Below are positions 56,067 to 64,000 of a stretch of DNA of 64,000 nt, piece after piece. The first letter of the stretch is position 1; every line of letters begins with the position of its first letter. The DNA is from Episyrphus balteatus. Taxonomy: Eukaryota; Arthropoda; Insecta; Diptera; Syrphidae. The stretch is from the NCBI RefSeq assembly GCF_945859705.1, contig NC_079134.1, positions 30,103,636-30,167,635 on the forward strand, read 5' to 3'. Below the pieces are notes generated by a model. The model was not told the origin of the DNA. It saw nothing but the letters and a program-made list of their open reading frames with translations, and did no database searches. Both the position numbers and the translations under genes were made by a program.

Positions 56067-56230
56067 AAGGCTTGGCCACACTGGAGGGTATGCGGTAGCG
56101 GTACGGGTAGCGGTGAGGGTACTTGTATGAAAAAATTTCCAAACTGACACATCAACGTTCAGGTGTGGAATTTTTTTAGTACAAATATCGTTACCGCTAT
56201 ACCGCATACCCTCCGGTGTGGCCAAGCCTT
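56067..56230. mobile_element. Family G hairpin MITE, array unit 4
   Basis: A 164-bp palindromic unit, AAGGCTTGGCCACACTGGAG to CTCCGGTGTGGCCAAGCCTT. It lacks about 10 bp of the right inner arm (GCTATACCGC instead of CTACCCGTACCTCTACCGC). Confidence 0.88.
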
Positions 56231-56254
56231 TAAATCTCCCCAAAACAAGATTTA

Positions 56255-56535
56255 GGCCGTTTTTGAATTGGGTTAAATACTTAACCTCTGTTAAATTTTT
56301 GACACTATTGTGGTGAATAAAAATGTTAAGTTGTTAAAAATTTAATGGGCTCTGGGACCAGGTTAAATTTTGTTGGCAGATGTTTTTTTTTTATTGAAAA
56401 GGAGTAGTATCATGGTAGAAAGAGGCAGAGAAAAATATTAAACAATAAGCTATACAACTGAAAATTTTTGTATTCACCTCAATAGTGTCAAAAATTTAAC
56501 AGAGGTTAAATATTTAACCCAATTCACACACGGCC
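56255..56535. mobile_element. 281-bp PIF/Harbinger-like MITE with TTA duplication
   Basis: Inverted ends about 65 bp long: GGCCGTTTTTGAATTGGGTT at the left and AACCCAATTCACACACGGCC at the right, continuing through TTAACCTCTGTTAAATTTTT and GACACTATTG. Flanked by TTA at 56252-56254 and 56536-56538, the TWA-type duplication of PIF/Harbinger. A terminal fragment is at 38576-38625. Confidence 0.88.
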
Positions 56536-56538
56536 TTA

Positions 56539-57142
56539 TAATCGAAATTGAAAATGAGGAAATCAAACATACCCAAACACACAGATTTTGATGTGCTGAA
56601 CGCACTCATTTTCTTTTTTGACAACTTATGAAAAAAATGCCATAATAGGGGGGTTCACATTGACCAACTTACCGGACAGACTAGCTGCCATTTGGTCTGA
56701 TCGGATAGTATTTTGATAATGGGAACACACATCCGACGGCCACCCAACTAACTATTTCGATGTTATAACGATGGTGAGAAGCTTCTCGTCATGACTAATT
56801 TCACACCTAAAAGACTCATATAACCCTGTTTATCATCAAAAATGCCCCCTTTTTTACTCCTATTAAACTTATGAGAAGTGCAATGAAATACTCCTGTAAA
56901 GTTTCTCATCAGTAGCCGAAAGTGGTATTCGATCCTATAAGTGTGGGAAGAAGTACACTGTAAGACTACTGTAAAGTTTGTCATCAACAAACGCAAGTGG
57001 AGGAGAAATAAAAGGTGAGTGAGGATATAAAAGGAGTGGAAATAAAACGAGGAGAAATAAAAAGAAATTAAATTGTGTTGCATTTATGTTGATTTTTATT
57101 TAAGTATTAATTTATTTTTATAAAGTTTATCTGAGGAGCTAG
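56539..57142. other. No gene; short 75-bp direct repeat
   Basis: GAAGTGCAATGAAATACTCC to CGAAAGTGG (56876-56927) is repeated with changes as GAAGTACACTGTAAGACTAC to CGCAAGTGG (56951-57001). The 106-codon minus-strand frame that crosses this is Phe/Leu/Ser-rich and not credible. Confidence 0.45.
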
Positions 57143-57971
57143 GCCCAACTAGCACAACAGCTTCTATAAATTGAGATCTCTACTACTAATACTACTTTTT
57201 ATACAGCTTGTATTGAGCTTGCTTCAGAATTTAATTTCTTATAGAAGTTCGAACTTGTTTAACAACTTCTAATAAGTTGTTTAAATACTGTTAAAGAAAC
57301 TTAAACGAAAAACAAAAATTGTTGTCGGAAAAGCCTGCTTAATGAATTTATACAAGCTTTACAGAAATTACCAAGTTTAGTAATTGATTTTTGGTTTTGA
57401 TATTGAATAATCTAGCTCGGACACTTTTTGGTTTTGACATTGAATAACTTAGCTCAGACATTTTTTTTTGACATTTCTGATATTTGAACTGATTAAGTTT
57501 TTGATTTCATTAATGAATATACTAGGATGGCCGAAAGTAAAAAAGAATTCTTTTTTGTTTTTGTAGTTGTTTTTTTTTTTAATTTCGATAAGACATGTAT
57601 TAAAGAGCTATACAAGTTCTCCCGAAGCTATCTGTCAAATCTCACAGCTTCGGTAAAGCTTCATTTAAACTTCTTAAAGAGTTTCAAACTTGTATAACGT
57701 TCTCCTTTTTCCATGCCCAACAACCTTACTAAAGTTTAAAGGCTTGGCCACACCGGAGGGTACGCGGTAGAGGTACAGGTTACGGTACGGGTATTTGTAT
57801 GGAAAAAATTCCAAACTGACACATCAACGTTCGGATGTGGAATTTTTTTAATACAAATATCGTTGCCGCTACCCGTACCGCTACCGCGTACCCTCCGGTG
57901 TGACCAAGCCTTAAAAGAAGCTGAAATGTAGCTTTTGTAATACCTTAACCGAAGCTGAAATTTTAGTTGGG
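57143..57971. mobile_element. Possible diverged TIR element, split by a family G MITE
   Basis: CCCAACTAGCACAACAGCTT at the left and, inverted, CCCAACTAAAATTTCAGCTT at the right suggest terminal repeats. Internal words (AAGCTTCTATAA, CTTGTATAACG, CCGAAGCT) recur in both orientations. A 36-bp segment (TTTTTGGTTTTGATATTGAA and so on) is tandemly doubled near 57388-57465. The family G copy at 57739-57912 lies inside. Confidence 0.35.
57739..57912. mobile_element. Family G hairpin MITE, solo copy
   Basis: A 174-bp palindromic unit, AAGGCTTGGCCACACCGGAG to CTCCGGTGTGACCAAGCCTT, nearly the same as array unit 3. Flanked by TTTA on the left and AAAG on the right; TAA can be read at both edges if the element is taken to begin AGGCTTGG. 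Confidence 0.88.
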
Positions 57972-58479
57972 TATTGTGTAACAAAAAATAAAGTATCTTG
58001 GCACTACTGTTTTCATCGAGATAATAGTAAAATCTGGATAATGATCTGGATTTTTCAAATATTTATACAATTAAAGTTGTTGTTGTTGTTGTTGTTTTTA
58101 ATGCGTAAATTGTCTTGATTTCAAATGTCTCGATTTCGTTTTTTTGAGCAAAACTCTATATAGAAAAACAAAAAAGCACACCAAATAGCACAAACTTAAA
58201 CAAATTTTGAATTCATTTAAAAAATAAAGAAATATCTAATTGTTAAATATAATTGAGAAAATTGAACGAAATTATCATCTTTAAATTGTTTGCATTTCCG
58301 ATTTACAATTGTAGAGATAAAATTTAGTAAAGCGCGATTTGTATACTGGACTTTTGGCCAGAAATTCACTTTCTACCGTGTGAACATTAATTATTATAAT
58401 GTGCGCAATAATTATGCCCATGTAGCTGCTAAGTTATTTAAGATTGGTACTTGTAATAGAGCTAGGTGGCGCTACTTGC
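57972..58479. other. AT-rich stretch with (GTT)n microsatellite
   Basis: (GTT)7 at 58076-58096. A 73-codon frame at 58290-58511 runs into repeat module M5 and is not supported. Confidence 0.45.
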
Positions 58480-58555
58480 TAATCCTTTTGACAGTTCTTG
58501 TCAAAAAGTAAATTTTCACAGTCCACCGCCGGAAAAGAAGTAAAACTTCAAAAAG
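58480..58555 (+). repeat. Repeat module M5, copy 3
   Basis: CTTTTGACAGTTCTTGTCAA, AAAGTAAATTTTCACAGTCC, GAAGTAAAACTTCAAAAA. Here it directly precedes the family B 3' module, whereas at 45.1 kb it points away from it. Confidence 0.7.
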
Positions 58556-58806
58556 TCGTTAAGCGTATACCGTACGTTCTGAACCGCACAACATGTGTAA
58601 ATTTCACAGAATAAATTGAAAACTACATGGACGCAAGGAGGATGAAAGAATTAATTTATTGTTCACTTGATAAAAATGTAAAAAAAATAAGTGGGGATTA
58701 ATTACTTAATAATAGAAATTAAAAATATCAAATGAAATTCATTTACATAAAACTGAATGAGAAGTATAACTTCAGTCGCGTGTACATGTGTACACACACT
58801 CTTTTT
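58556..58806 (+). mobile_element. Family B hairpin-ended element, 3' module, copy 3
   Basis: Inverse of 43101-43345: TACGTTCTGAACCGCACAAC, CTACATGGACGCAAGGAGGA, GAGAAGTATAACTTCAGTCG, then hairpin GTGTACATGTGTACAC at 58780-58795 and a T run. With M5 it forms a compact unit of about 330 bp: AGAAGTNNAACTTC near both ends, hairpin at the 3' end. Confidence 0.75.
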
Positions 58807-60044
58807 TTTTTTTTTTAATTTTGAAAGGTATACTTATCAAGTTATTGTAAATATAACCGTCGATTTTTAATATTTTTTTTCCAAACAAAGTCGAATTTTT
58901 AGAAAATCACCCTTCCTGTCTAAACGGATGAGATTACCCCCTAATTCTTTACGATCTTTTTTTCTTTTAGCTCCTGAATCACCTTGTATATAAAAAATTT
59001 CTAAAACTATTAAAAAAAAAAAAAACAGAAAGTAGGTCGCCATTTTAGGAAAATATTAGGTAATCAGCTCTTAAAAAGGAAATTTCGAAAAAATTCACTA
59101 ACCCGTTTTCAAAAACTTGATTTTTCGAAAAAAACAAAAATTGAAAAACAAAAAAATTTGTTTTTTTGAAAATTTTGTAAAAATTTTATATTATGGTTAG
59201 ATTAATGCTTGTGAATAAAAATTTTTGTTTGAATCGGTTTAGTCGTTTACGAGAAATTGAGAAATAAAATAACGTTTCTATGGCAGGAAGGTATCGTTAT
59301 TAACGGTTCAAAAAATGTTTTTTGTACTTAAAAAATTGGAACATATTTTCAGCATTAAATACTACAAGCATTTCAATCAAAATCTTTAAAGCCTATTTTG
59401 AAGAAAAAAAAAAATAACTTTTTCCTTTTCGTTTTATGACACAGTCACCCTTAGTTTTGGTCAACAAAAATTTCAATTGCTCTACTTAAAACTCATATCT
59501 ACCAAGTTTGAAGAAAATCGCTTCAGTAGTTCAGGCTCTAATTTAAAATAGATTTTTTGTACGAATCCTAAACTTTCTCCACCAACAAAATACTCTGAAA
59601 TGAATTAATGTGTATTGTGTATACAACAATCCAGTTATTGTAAAACAGCGTTTAATTGTTGGTCACTGCTGTAAGTATCCGTTCTGAGATAATCACGAGA
59701 ACTCTTAAAAAATGTCTTGAGTTCATTTTAAGTAGTACTTTTGTTGGCCGTAGATTGTATGTACTCTTAGTAGCTTCAACGAGATGATATTGGTTTCTTT
59801 GCTCAAGTCCAGTGATAAGAATTTTTCGATAATAGGTAGATAATACAGATGTTCCTTGCTCGTTCTTATTTTTGCTCTCCCAAATTACACACAAAATTAT
59901 TTTGTGTTGCAAGGATGAGCTCATTTAAAAACAAGTATAGTAAATTAAGAGTTATAAAAGTAGATATACTAGTACTAGAAAGGGAAAATAAGTACTTTTT
60001 ATCACGAACTCATATCGGGAAAAAAATCTCAAAAAAAAAAAAAA
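58807..60044. other. AT-rich stretch, no gene recognised
   Basis: Poly-A/T-rich with no terminal repeats found. The 90-codon minus-strand frame at 59652-59924 overlaps a plus-strand frame, and no family was recognised. Confidence 0.35.
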
Positions 60045-60420
60045 ATCATGTGTGCAATTCACACGTGGTTGAAGTGAAACCTTAAAAATCATTTAAAGAA
60101 AAATCGAAAAAATATAACTCTTTTAATTTTATAATATTGTGGAGCACGTACCGTTATGTGTGATATATTAAATGAAAGGTAATATTATCAGCATGCGTAT
60201 TAAAGTTAAATAAATTTTTTATGTGCTCTAGATCAAAAGATATAACGTGTTTAAAAAAAGAACATCTTTTCACCGTTATCTCAGAATTTTGAATATGAAA
60301 TTAATTGAAATTTTGCAAAATCATAATTTATTTAATTACCTATCTACTGTATAAATTTAATTTATGTTTCTATTAAAACAAAAAAGTTATGTATGATCAA
60401 TTGATTTTTCGTGTCGCTTT
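60045..60420 (-). mobile_element. Family A-related repeat, copy 7 (internal deletion)
   Basis: The hairpin end CATGTGTGCAATTCACACGT (60047-60067) and the next 60 bp are the inverse of 1690-1757. This then joins directly to ACCGTTATGTGTGATATATT, AAATGAAAGGTAAT, GATCAAAAGATATAACGTGT and CACCGTTATCTCAGAATTTT, which match the middle of copy 5 (34680-34860). The part between is absent, so this is an internally deleted member of the copy 1 subfamily. Confidence 0.65.
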
Positions 60421-60931
60421 TTCGTTTCATCTTGTTTCAAATCACTACAATACTAAAGAAGTTTTCACTTCAAAAACAAAATTTCTTATTTAATGTTTTA
60501 ATTCAAATTGTTCACTTGTTTGTAAATATAATTCAAAAAATTTCGTCAATTAAAAAATATGATGTTCAAATGACACTTTAGAAAAATATATTCTTATTCA
60601 GGCTATAAACAACCTTAACACGCGTTTAGCTTATGCAACCTCTATGCAACGTTGCATAAATTTTATAAATAGCAATTTTCTGTTTAATGACATTATTAAG
60701 GGTGCATTACTTTATGTACCATCCAAGATGCGTTTATTAAATACGGCTGTAAGTTTCCGAAATGTTTGCAAGTACAATACTTCCGCCACTTGTCGTAAGC
60801 GTTTAATTCACTAATAATCTACTTTTTTTTTTCTTGAATCTGTTATCTGTGACGAGAATATTCGGGAGATTTTATTTATTTATTTACATTATTTGAAGTC
60901 ATACACAAACACATTAAGAAAATATATAAAT
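60421..60931. other. No gene recognised
   Basis: AT-rich. ATGCAACCTCTATGCAACGTTGCATAAAT near 60635-60660 contains repeated ATGCAA words. Nothing else was seen. Confidence 0.35.
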
Positions 60932-61301
60932 ATTAGAGTGGATCAATAAAATCGAAAATTTTTTTCTGATTTTATTCTCCGGAAAATCGACCTCTAAAAT
61001 ATACTCATCAAATATGAGCTCTTAATAATAATGAGAAATTCCTCCACTTCGCACTTTTCCATTTTTACATCAATCTCATATAACCAACGTAAAAATTTTT
61101 TTTTTTTTATCAATCTACTTTTTACCAAATTTTTTTACATATTCTTGTAGGAAATTGAACCTCTACAAAAATAACCCTGTACACTTTTTCATATATTCAA
61201 CCGCTTAAAAGATATTCGAGGTCCAAAATTTTGAGAAAAGCATTACAAATTCGTTTTTTTTTTCTTAATTTTGTAACAAATTGAAAAATTATAATAGGTA
61301 A
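60932..61301 (+). mobile_element. Diverged arm of the 9 kb palindrome family, left part
   Basis: Follows 8977-9345 with many substitutions: TTAGAGTGGATCAATAAAAT, AAATATGAGCTCTTAATAAT, ATTCTTGTAGGAAATTGAAC, GATATTCGAGGTCCAAAA, TTAATTTTGTAACAAATTGA. It is interrupted at 61301 by an insertion and resumes at about 62798. Confidence 0.75.
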
Positions 61302-61330
61302 CACTGTGTTACAAAATTAAAATCATGTCT

Positions 61331-61850
61331 ATTACTTTGGAAATGACCTAGCAGAGGTTGTAGGTATTACTGAGTACATCATATTTTGGCACTTGAAATT
61401 TTTGAAATTTTTCGTAGACCCTCAAAACTTCTCGTCAAAAAAACCGTTTTTTAATGTTTTCAGATTTCAACGATTTTTTACTCAGCCATTTTTCGGTCAA
61501 TTTCAGATTTATAAAAAAACACAAAATGTAGCTTAAAACGGTCTCCGAACTCTTAAAAACTGTGAAAAAATGTTATACTTTTAGATTCGGCCCATAAAAT
61601 CTACACCCAATTAGGTGCTTGAGCATAATAAAAAAATATTTTCAAAAAGAACAAGTACTCTTCTGTTTAAAACTGTATAAAAAAATCTGAAATTGACCGA
61701 AAAATGGCTGAGTAAAAAATCGTTGAGATCTGAAAACATTGAAAAACGGTTTTTAACGATAACTTGAAATCTTGAGGGTCTACGAAAAATTTCAAGTGCC
61801 AAAATTTGATGTACTCACTACAACCTCTGCTAGGTCATTTCCGAAGTAAT
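61331..61850. repeat. 520-bp fold-back repeat
   Basis: The left arm 61331-61512 and right arm 61682-61850 are inverse copies, with a 169-bp spacer. Landmarks are GGAAATGACCTAGCAGAGGT with its complement, TCGTAGACCCTCAA, and ACTCAGCCATTTTTCGGTCA. The left arm has a small internal duplication (TTGAAATTTTTGAAATTTTT). Confidence 0.88.
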
Positions 61851-62031
61851 TCACCGAAAAAAAATTTGATAATAACAGCTATCAAATTAACATTTTTGAG
61901 TGACAAAAGTCGTCCAACAATTAAAATATCACTTTTGATATTTTATAATATCATTTTGACATTTTTTAATTTTAGGTGGATAATGAAAATTTCACTTTGA
62001 CAATTAAAATATCAATGTTGACTAGTGTGGT

Positions 62032-62057
62032 AATAAAAATTCGCGCGAATTTTTATT
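62032..62057. repeat. Perfect 26-bp palindrome centred on CGCGCG
   Basis: AATAAAAATTCGCGCGAATT followed by TTTATT reads identically on both strands. It lies near two direct copies of TTTTTTTCCGCTTCGCGTTT (about 62095 and 62149). Confidence 0.9.
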
Positions 62058-62572
62058 TCCACAACTCAAAATGGATTCTCCCGTGGGCAAAATTTTTTTC
62101 CGCTTCGCGTTTGGGTTGTGCAAATTAAAGAGATTCGAATCTGAGAAATTTTTTTCCGCTTCGCGTTTATCGAGTTATAACACAAGCATATCTTTGGAAC
62201 AAACATTAAACTGGCAAAATATTCTCTTTGAAATTTGAGTTTAATTTTTTTTCCTTCGCAAACAAGACAAATTTAAAATAAAAGTTGGAATGATATAAAA
62301 ATCATATTGGCATTATTTCGCTTTAATAAACCGAAACGAGGCACATTTTTTTTTTTTTTCTGAAAATAAATTTACGTGAAAGAGAAATAAAGCCAAATGT
62401 TGAAAAATGGCTTTATTTCTCTTTTGAAAATTAAAATTATGCCAATTTTCGAAAGACTTCTTATTTCACTTGGGCGGTATTTCATGGCACCAAAAAATAA
62501 TCTTATGGATTACTTAGTACCTATATGAACATTTATAGTAAAAATATGTATATAAAATAGTTTTTACTTTAT

Positions 62573-62738
62573 TCGGGACTTATGACCCATTTTCGACTAA
62601 AAAATTCAGGACTTCTGTCTCAGTAGGGTGGGACATAATTCCCGAATTGGATTCGGGACTTATGACCCAGTAAAGTGGGACACTAGTACCCGAAAAAAAA
62701 ATTCGGGACTTGTGTCCCGGGGACTTATGTCCCTGCGC
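62573..62738 (+). repeat. Short repeats of TTCGGGACTTATGACCCA
   Basis: Variants occur at 62573, 62608 (TCAGGACTTCTGTCTCAGTA), 62650, 62703 (TTCGGGACTTGTGTCCCGGG) and 62721 (GGACTTATGTCCCTG). The words GTGGGACATAATTCCCGAAT and GTGGGACACTAGTACCCGAA are interleaved. They are also partly self-complementary (GGGAC/GTCCC). Confidence 0.7.
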
Positions 62739-62797
62739 CAAATTGATATTGGTTTTTTTTTTCGGTGTTGACATGATTTTTATTTTGTAACACAGTG

Positions 62798-63090
62798 AAT
62801 TAAACGGGAAAGACATATTCTTGTAGGAAACAGATTGCTAAAACAAAAAAGAGTTTGTATACTTTTTTCTAACAATTGGAAAGCTATTCGAGGTCAAAGT
62901 TAAAAAAATTTACAAAAGCATTTTTTGCTTTTTTAAAATTTTCTTTTTCACTAAAAAATTATTATTATCAAATTACCAGACCAGGATGTATTCTTGTAGC
63001 CTTGTAGGGGATCAAAGTTCAAAAAAAAGGCCCTTTGTTAATAAATCGATTACTTTAACGGATTTGGATACGAATGATGAGACTGGATCA
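62798..63090 (+). mobile_element. Diverged arm of the 9 kb palindrome family, right part
   Basis: Resumes the arm after the nested block: AAACGGGAAAGACATATTCT, AGCTATTCGAGGTCAAAGTT, TTCTTGTAG with GGGGATCAAAGTTC, GATTTGGATACGAATGATGA, matching 9350-9600. The second, inverted arm is not found, so this copy is a half-element or has lost its partner. Confidence 0.7.
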
Positions 63091-64000
63091 ATACTGGATT
63101 TTAACCGAATTATTGCATGAAATTAAGCGCACCAATCTGTGATATCGGATTAAGTCGTAATACTTAAGTAATTTTGATTCCATAAACTGGAATACACCAT
63201 AGGTAAAATATCGTTGATATTATCGAAGGTTTTAGCAAAGGCCTGTTTACCCACGATCCATAACTTCAGCAAAAATTTAAATGTATACATTAAGCCTTGT
63301 GCGTTAATCAGAAAAACTAATATTTTTCTATCAAAAAATTAAATAACTGAATACATAAACAAACAATTTCTACCCTATTGGGTGCATGCATATTGGGTAT
63401 AGATATAAACAGCAAAACAAATTTCAAAAGGCGGGTGGATTTGAATGTGGGGGGGGGGGGAGGGGAGGAGTGCGGCGGGCGCTCTGGGAGGATGCAAAAG
63501 ACAAATTTTGTTCTATCCGCTGATTTACGTGGCAAGGGTTAGTGCGGTGGCGGCCGGCGCATAGCGCGGCATGGTACAACAATCGTGGCATTTCCATTCA
63601 GCTTCATGTTGGCCAAGCTATTAGTGATCCGGGGCCGGTATGTTTGCTTTTATTTTATAACGTCGTCGTCATCGTCATAGTCATCCCATGGATAGACGAT
63701 ATGTGCTGCTACCACTAACTAAAGGGGTTTTTGCTCGCATCGCATCGGTCGGTCGGAATTGGTTACGACACAGTGGATTACAATGCAAAATGGCTCGTTG
63801 TTGGATTGGTTGGGTTTCCGTGTCTCTAGTATAAAGTATCGGACATAGTGGCGGCAGTGGTTGCGGCGGCGATGGCGGCAGCAACTCAGCTTGAATTTAA
63901 AAATCGAAAATTGCATTTCATTTTAAATATTTGTTTTCATTTTTTTTTTTCAACTAAATTTCTTTTTTTTTGGGAGAAGTATCACATCCATGGTGCCATT
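63091..64000. other. GC-richer end of window with G run and trinucleotide words
   Basis: From about 63430 a G-rich segment (GTGGGGGGGGGGGGAGGGGA) leads to sequence far less AT-biased than the rest: GCGGTGGCGGCCGGCGCATA, CGTCGTCGTCATCGTCATAG, GGTCGGTCGGAATTGG and GGTTGCGGCGGCGATGGCGG. Overlapping frames of 65-72 codons on the minus strand are Pro/His-rich translations of this bias. No gene is recognised; it may approach a transcribed or regulatory region beyond the window. Confidence 0.4.

Larger units (their letters stand above)
61852..62767. mobile_element. Possible nested element with CACCGAAAAAAAA ends
   Basis: CACCGAAAAAAAATTTGATA at 61852 and TTTTTTTTTCGGTG ending near 62767 are inverted over about 13 bp. 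The A/T-rich part is weak evidence and no duplication is seen. Confidence 0.35.
61302..62797. mobile_element. 1.5 kb nested block with CACTGTGTTACAAAAT inverted ends
   Basis: CACTGTGTTACAAAATTAAA at the left and TTTTTATTTTGTAACACAGTG at the right are inverted, extending through ATCATGTC. The host palindrome arm continues on both sides, showing this is an insertion. Only AA can be read as a flanking duplication. The terminal word resembles the TTAATTTTGTAACACATTG of the host arm, so homology with the target is possible. The interior holds a 520-bp fold-back, a perfect 26-bp palindrome and TCGGGACTT repeats. No coding frame. Confidence 0.65.

Noticed and set aside
63681..63916. Pro-rich small protein at the right end of the window
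   Set aside because: Overlapping frames in different phases reflect CCG/CAC-type trinucleotide bias, without other support.

Overview
This 64 kb window looks like an AT-rich, gene-empty stretch of an arthropod nuclear genome, most likely an insect and possibly a dipteran. The reasons are the strong A/T bias with poly-A/poly-T runs every few hundred bases, the absence of any convincing protein-coding gene (the longest open frame is about 130 codons and nearly all frames fall in repeats or homopolymers), and a dense, nested population of short non-autonomous transposable elements of types common in insects: hAT-like, PIF/Harbinger-like, Tc1/mariner-like and Helentron-like. The organism call is inference; no gene identifies the species. 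The window is probably a large intron or an intergenic region.

Layout. 1-9 kb: a 261-bp inverted-repeat element cut by the window edge, a hairpin-ended repeat (family A), one copy each of two MITE families (C and D), and a tandem repeat split by an 800-bp MITE that carries a decayed tRNA-like SINE head. 9-10.3 kb: a 1.3 kb near-perfect palindrome. 10.3-18.8 kb: mostly unrecognised AT-rich DNA with a family A copy, 157-bp tandem repeats and a modular inverted element. 19-23 kb: four TIR elements (one with a perfect 4-bp duplication, one Harbinger-like with possible coding debris) and a second family C copy. 25-26.7 kb: a fold-back element (family F). 28-35.5 kb: three family A copies. 37.4-41 kb: a palindromic-motif element, a hAT-like element with a nested MITE, and a young 350-bp palindrome. 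43-45 kb and 51.8-53.3 kb: inverted copies of one composite (hairpin element plus hAT-like element plus CAACTTG minisatellite). 46-50 kb: second family F copy, a divergent family A copy and a mariner-like remnant. 53.3-58.8 kb: a MITE-rich stretch including four hairpin MITEs in a row. 59-63 kb: a diverged arm of the 9 kb palindrome split by a nested insertion. 63.4-64 kb: GC-richer DNA with trinucleotide runs.

There are no operons or gene networks to describe. What unifies the window is nested insertion: target-site duplications date several events relative to each other (MITE D inside the 38.6 kb hAT element; the hAT element inside a minisatellite carried by a hairpin-ended element; a block inside the 61 kb palindrome arm). 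The islands with more balanced composition (about 33.0-33.6, 35.8-36.9, 50.6-51.5 and 63.4-64.0 kb) are the best places to look for conserved host function. One has a TATA/initiator-like pair on the minus strand near 51.26-51.29 kb. Family names A, B, C and so on are labels used only here.
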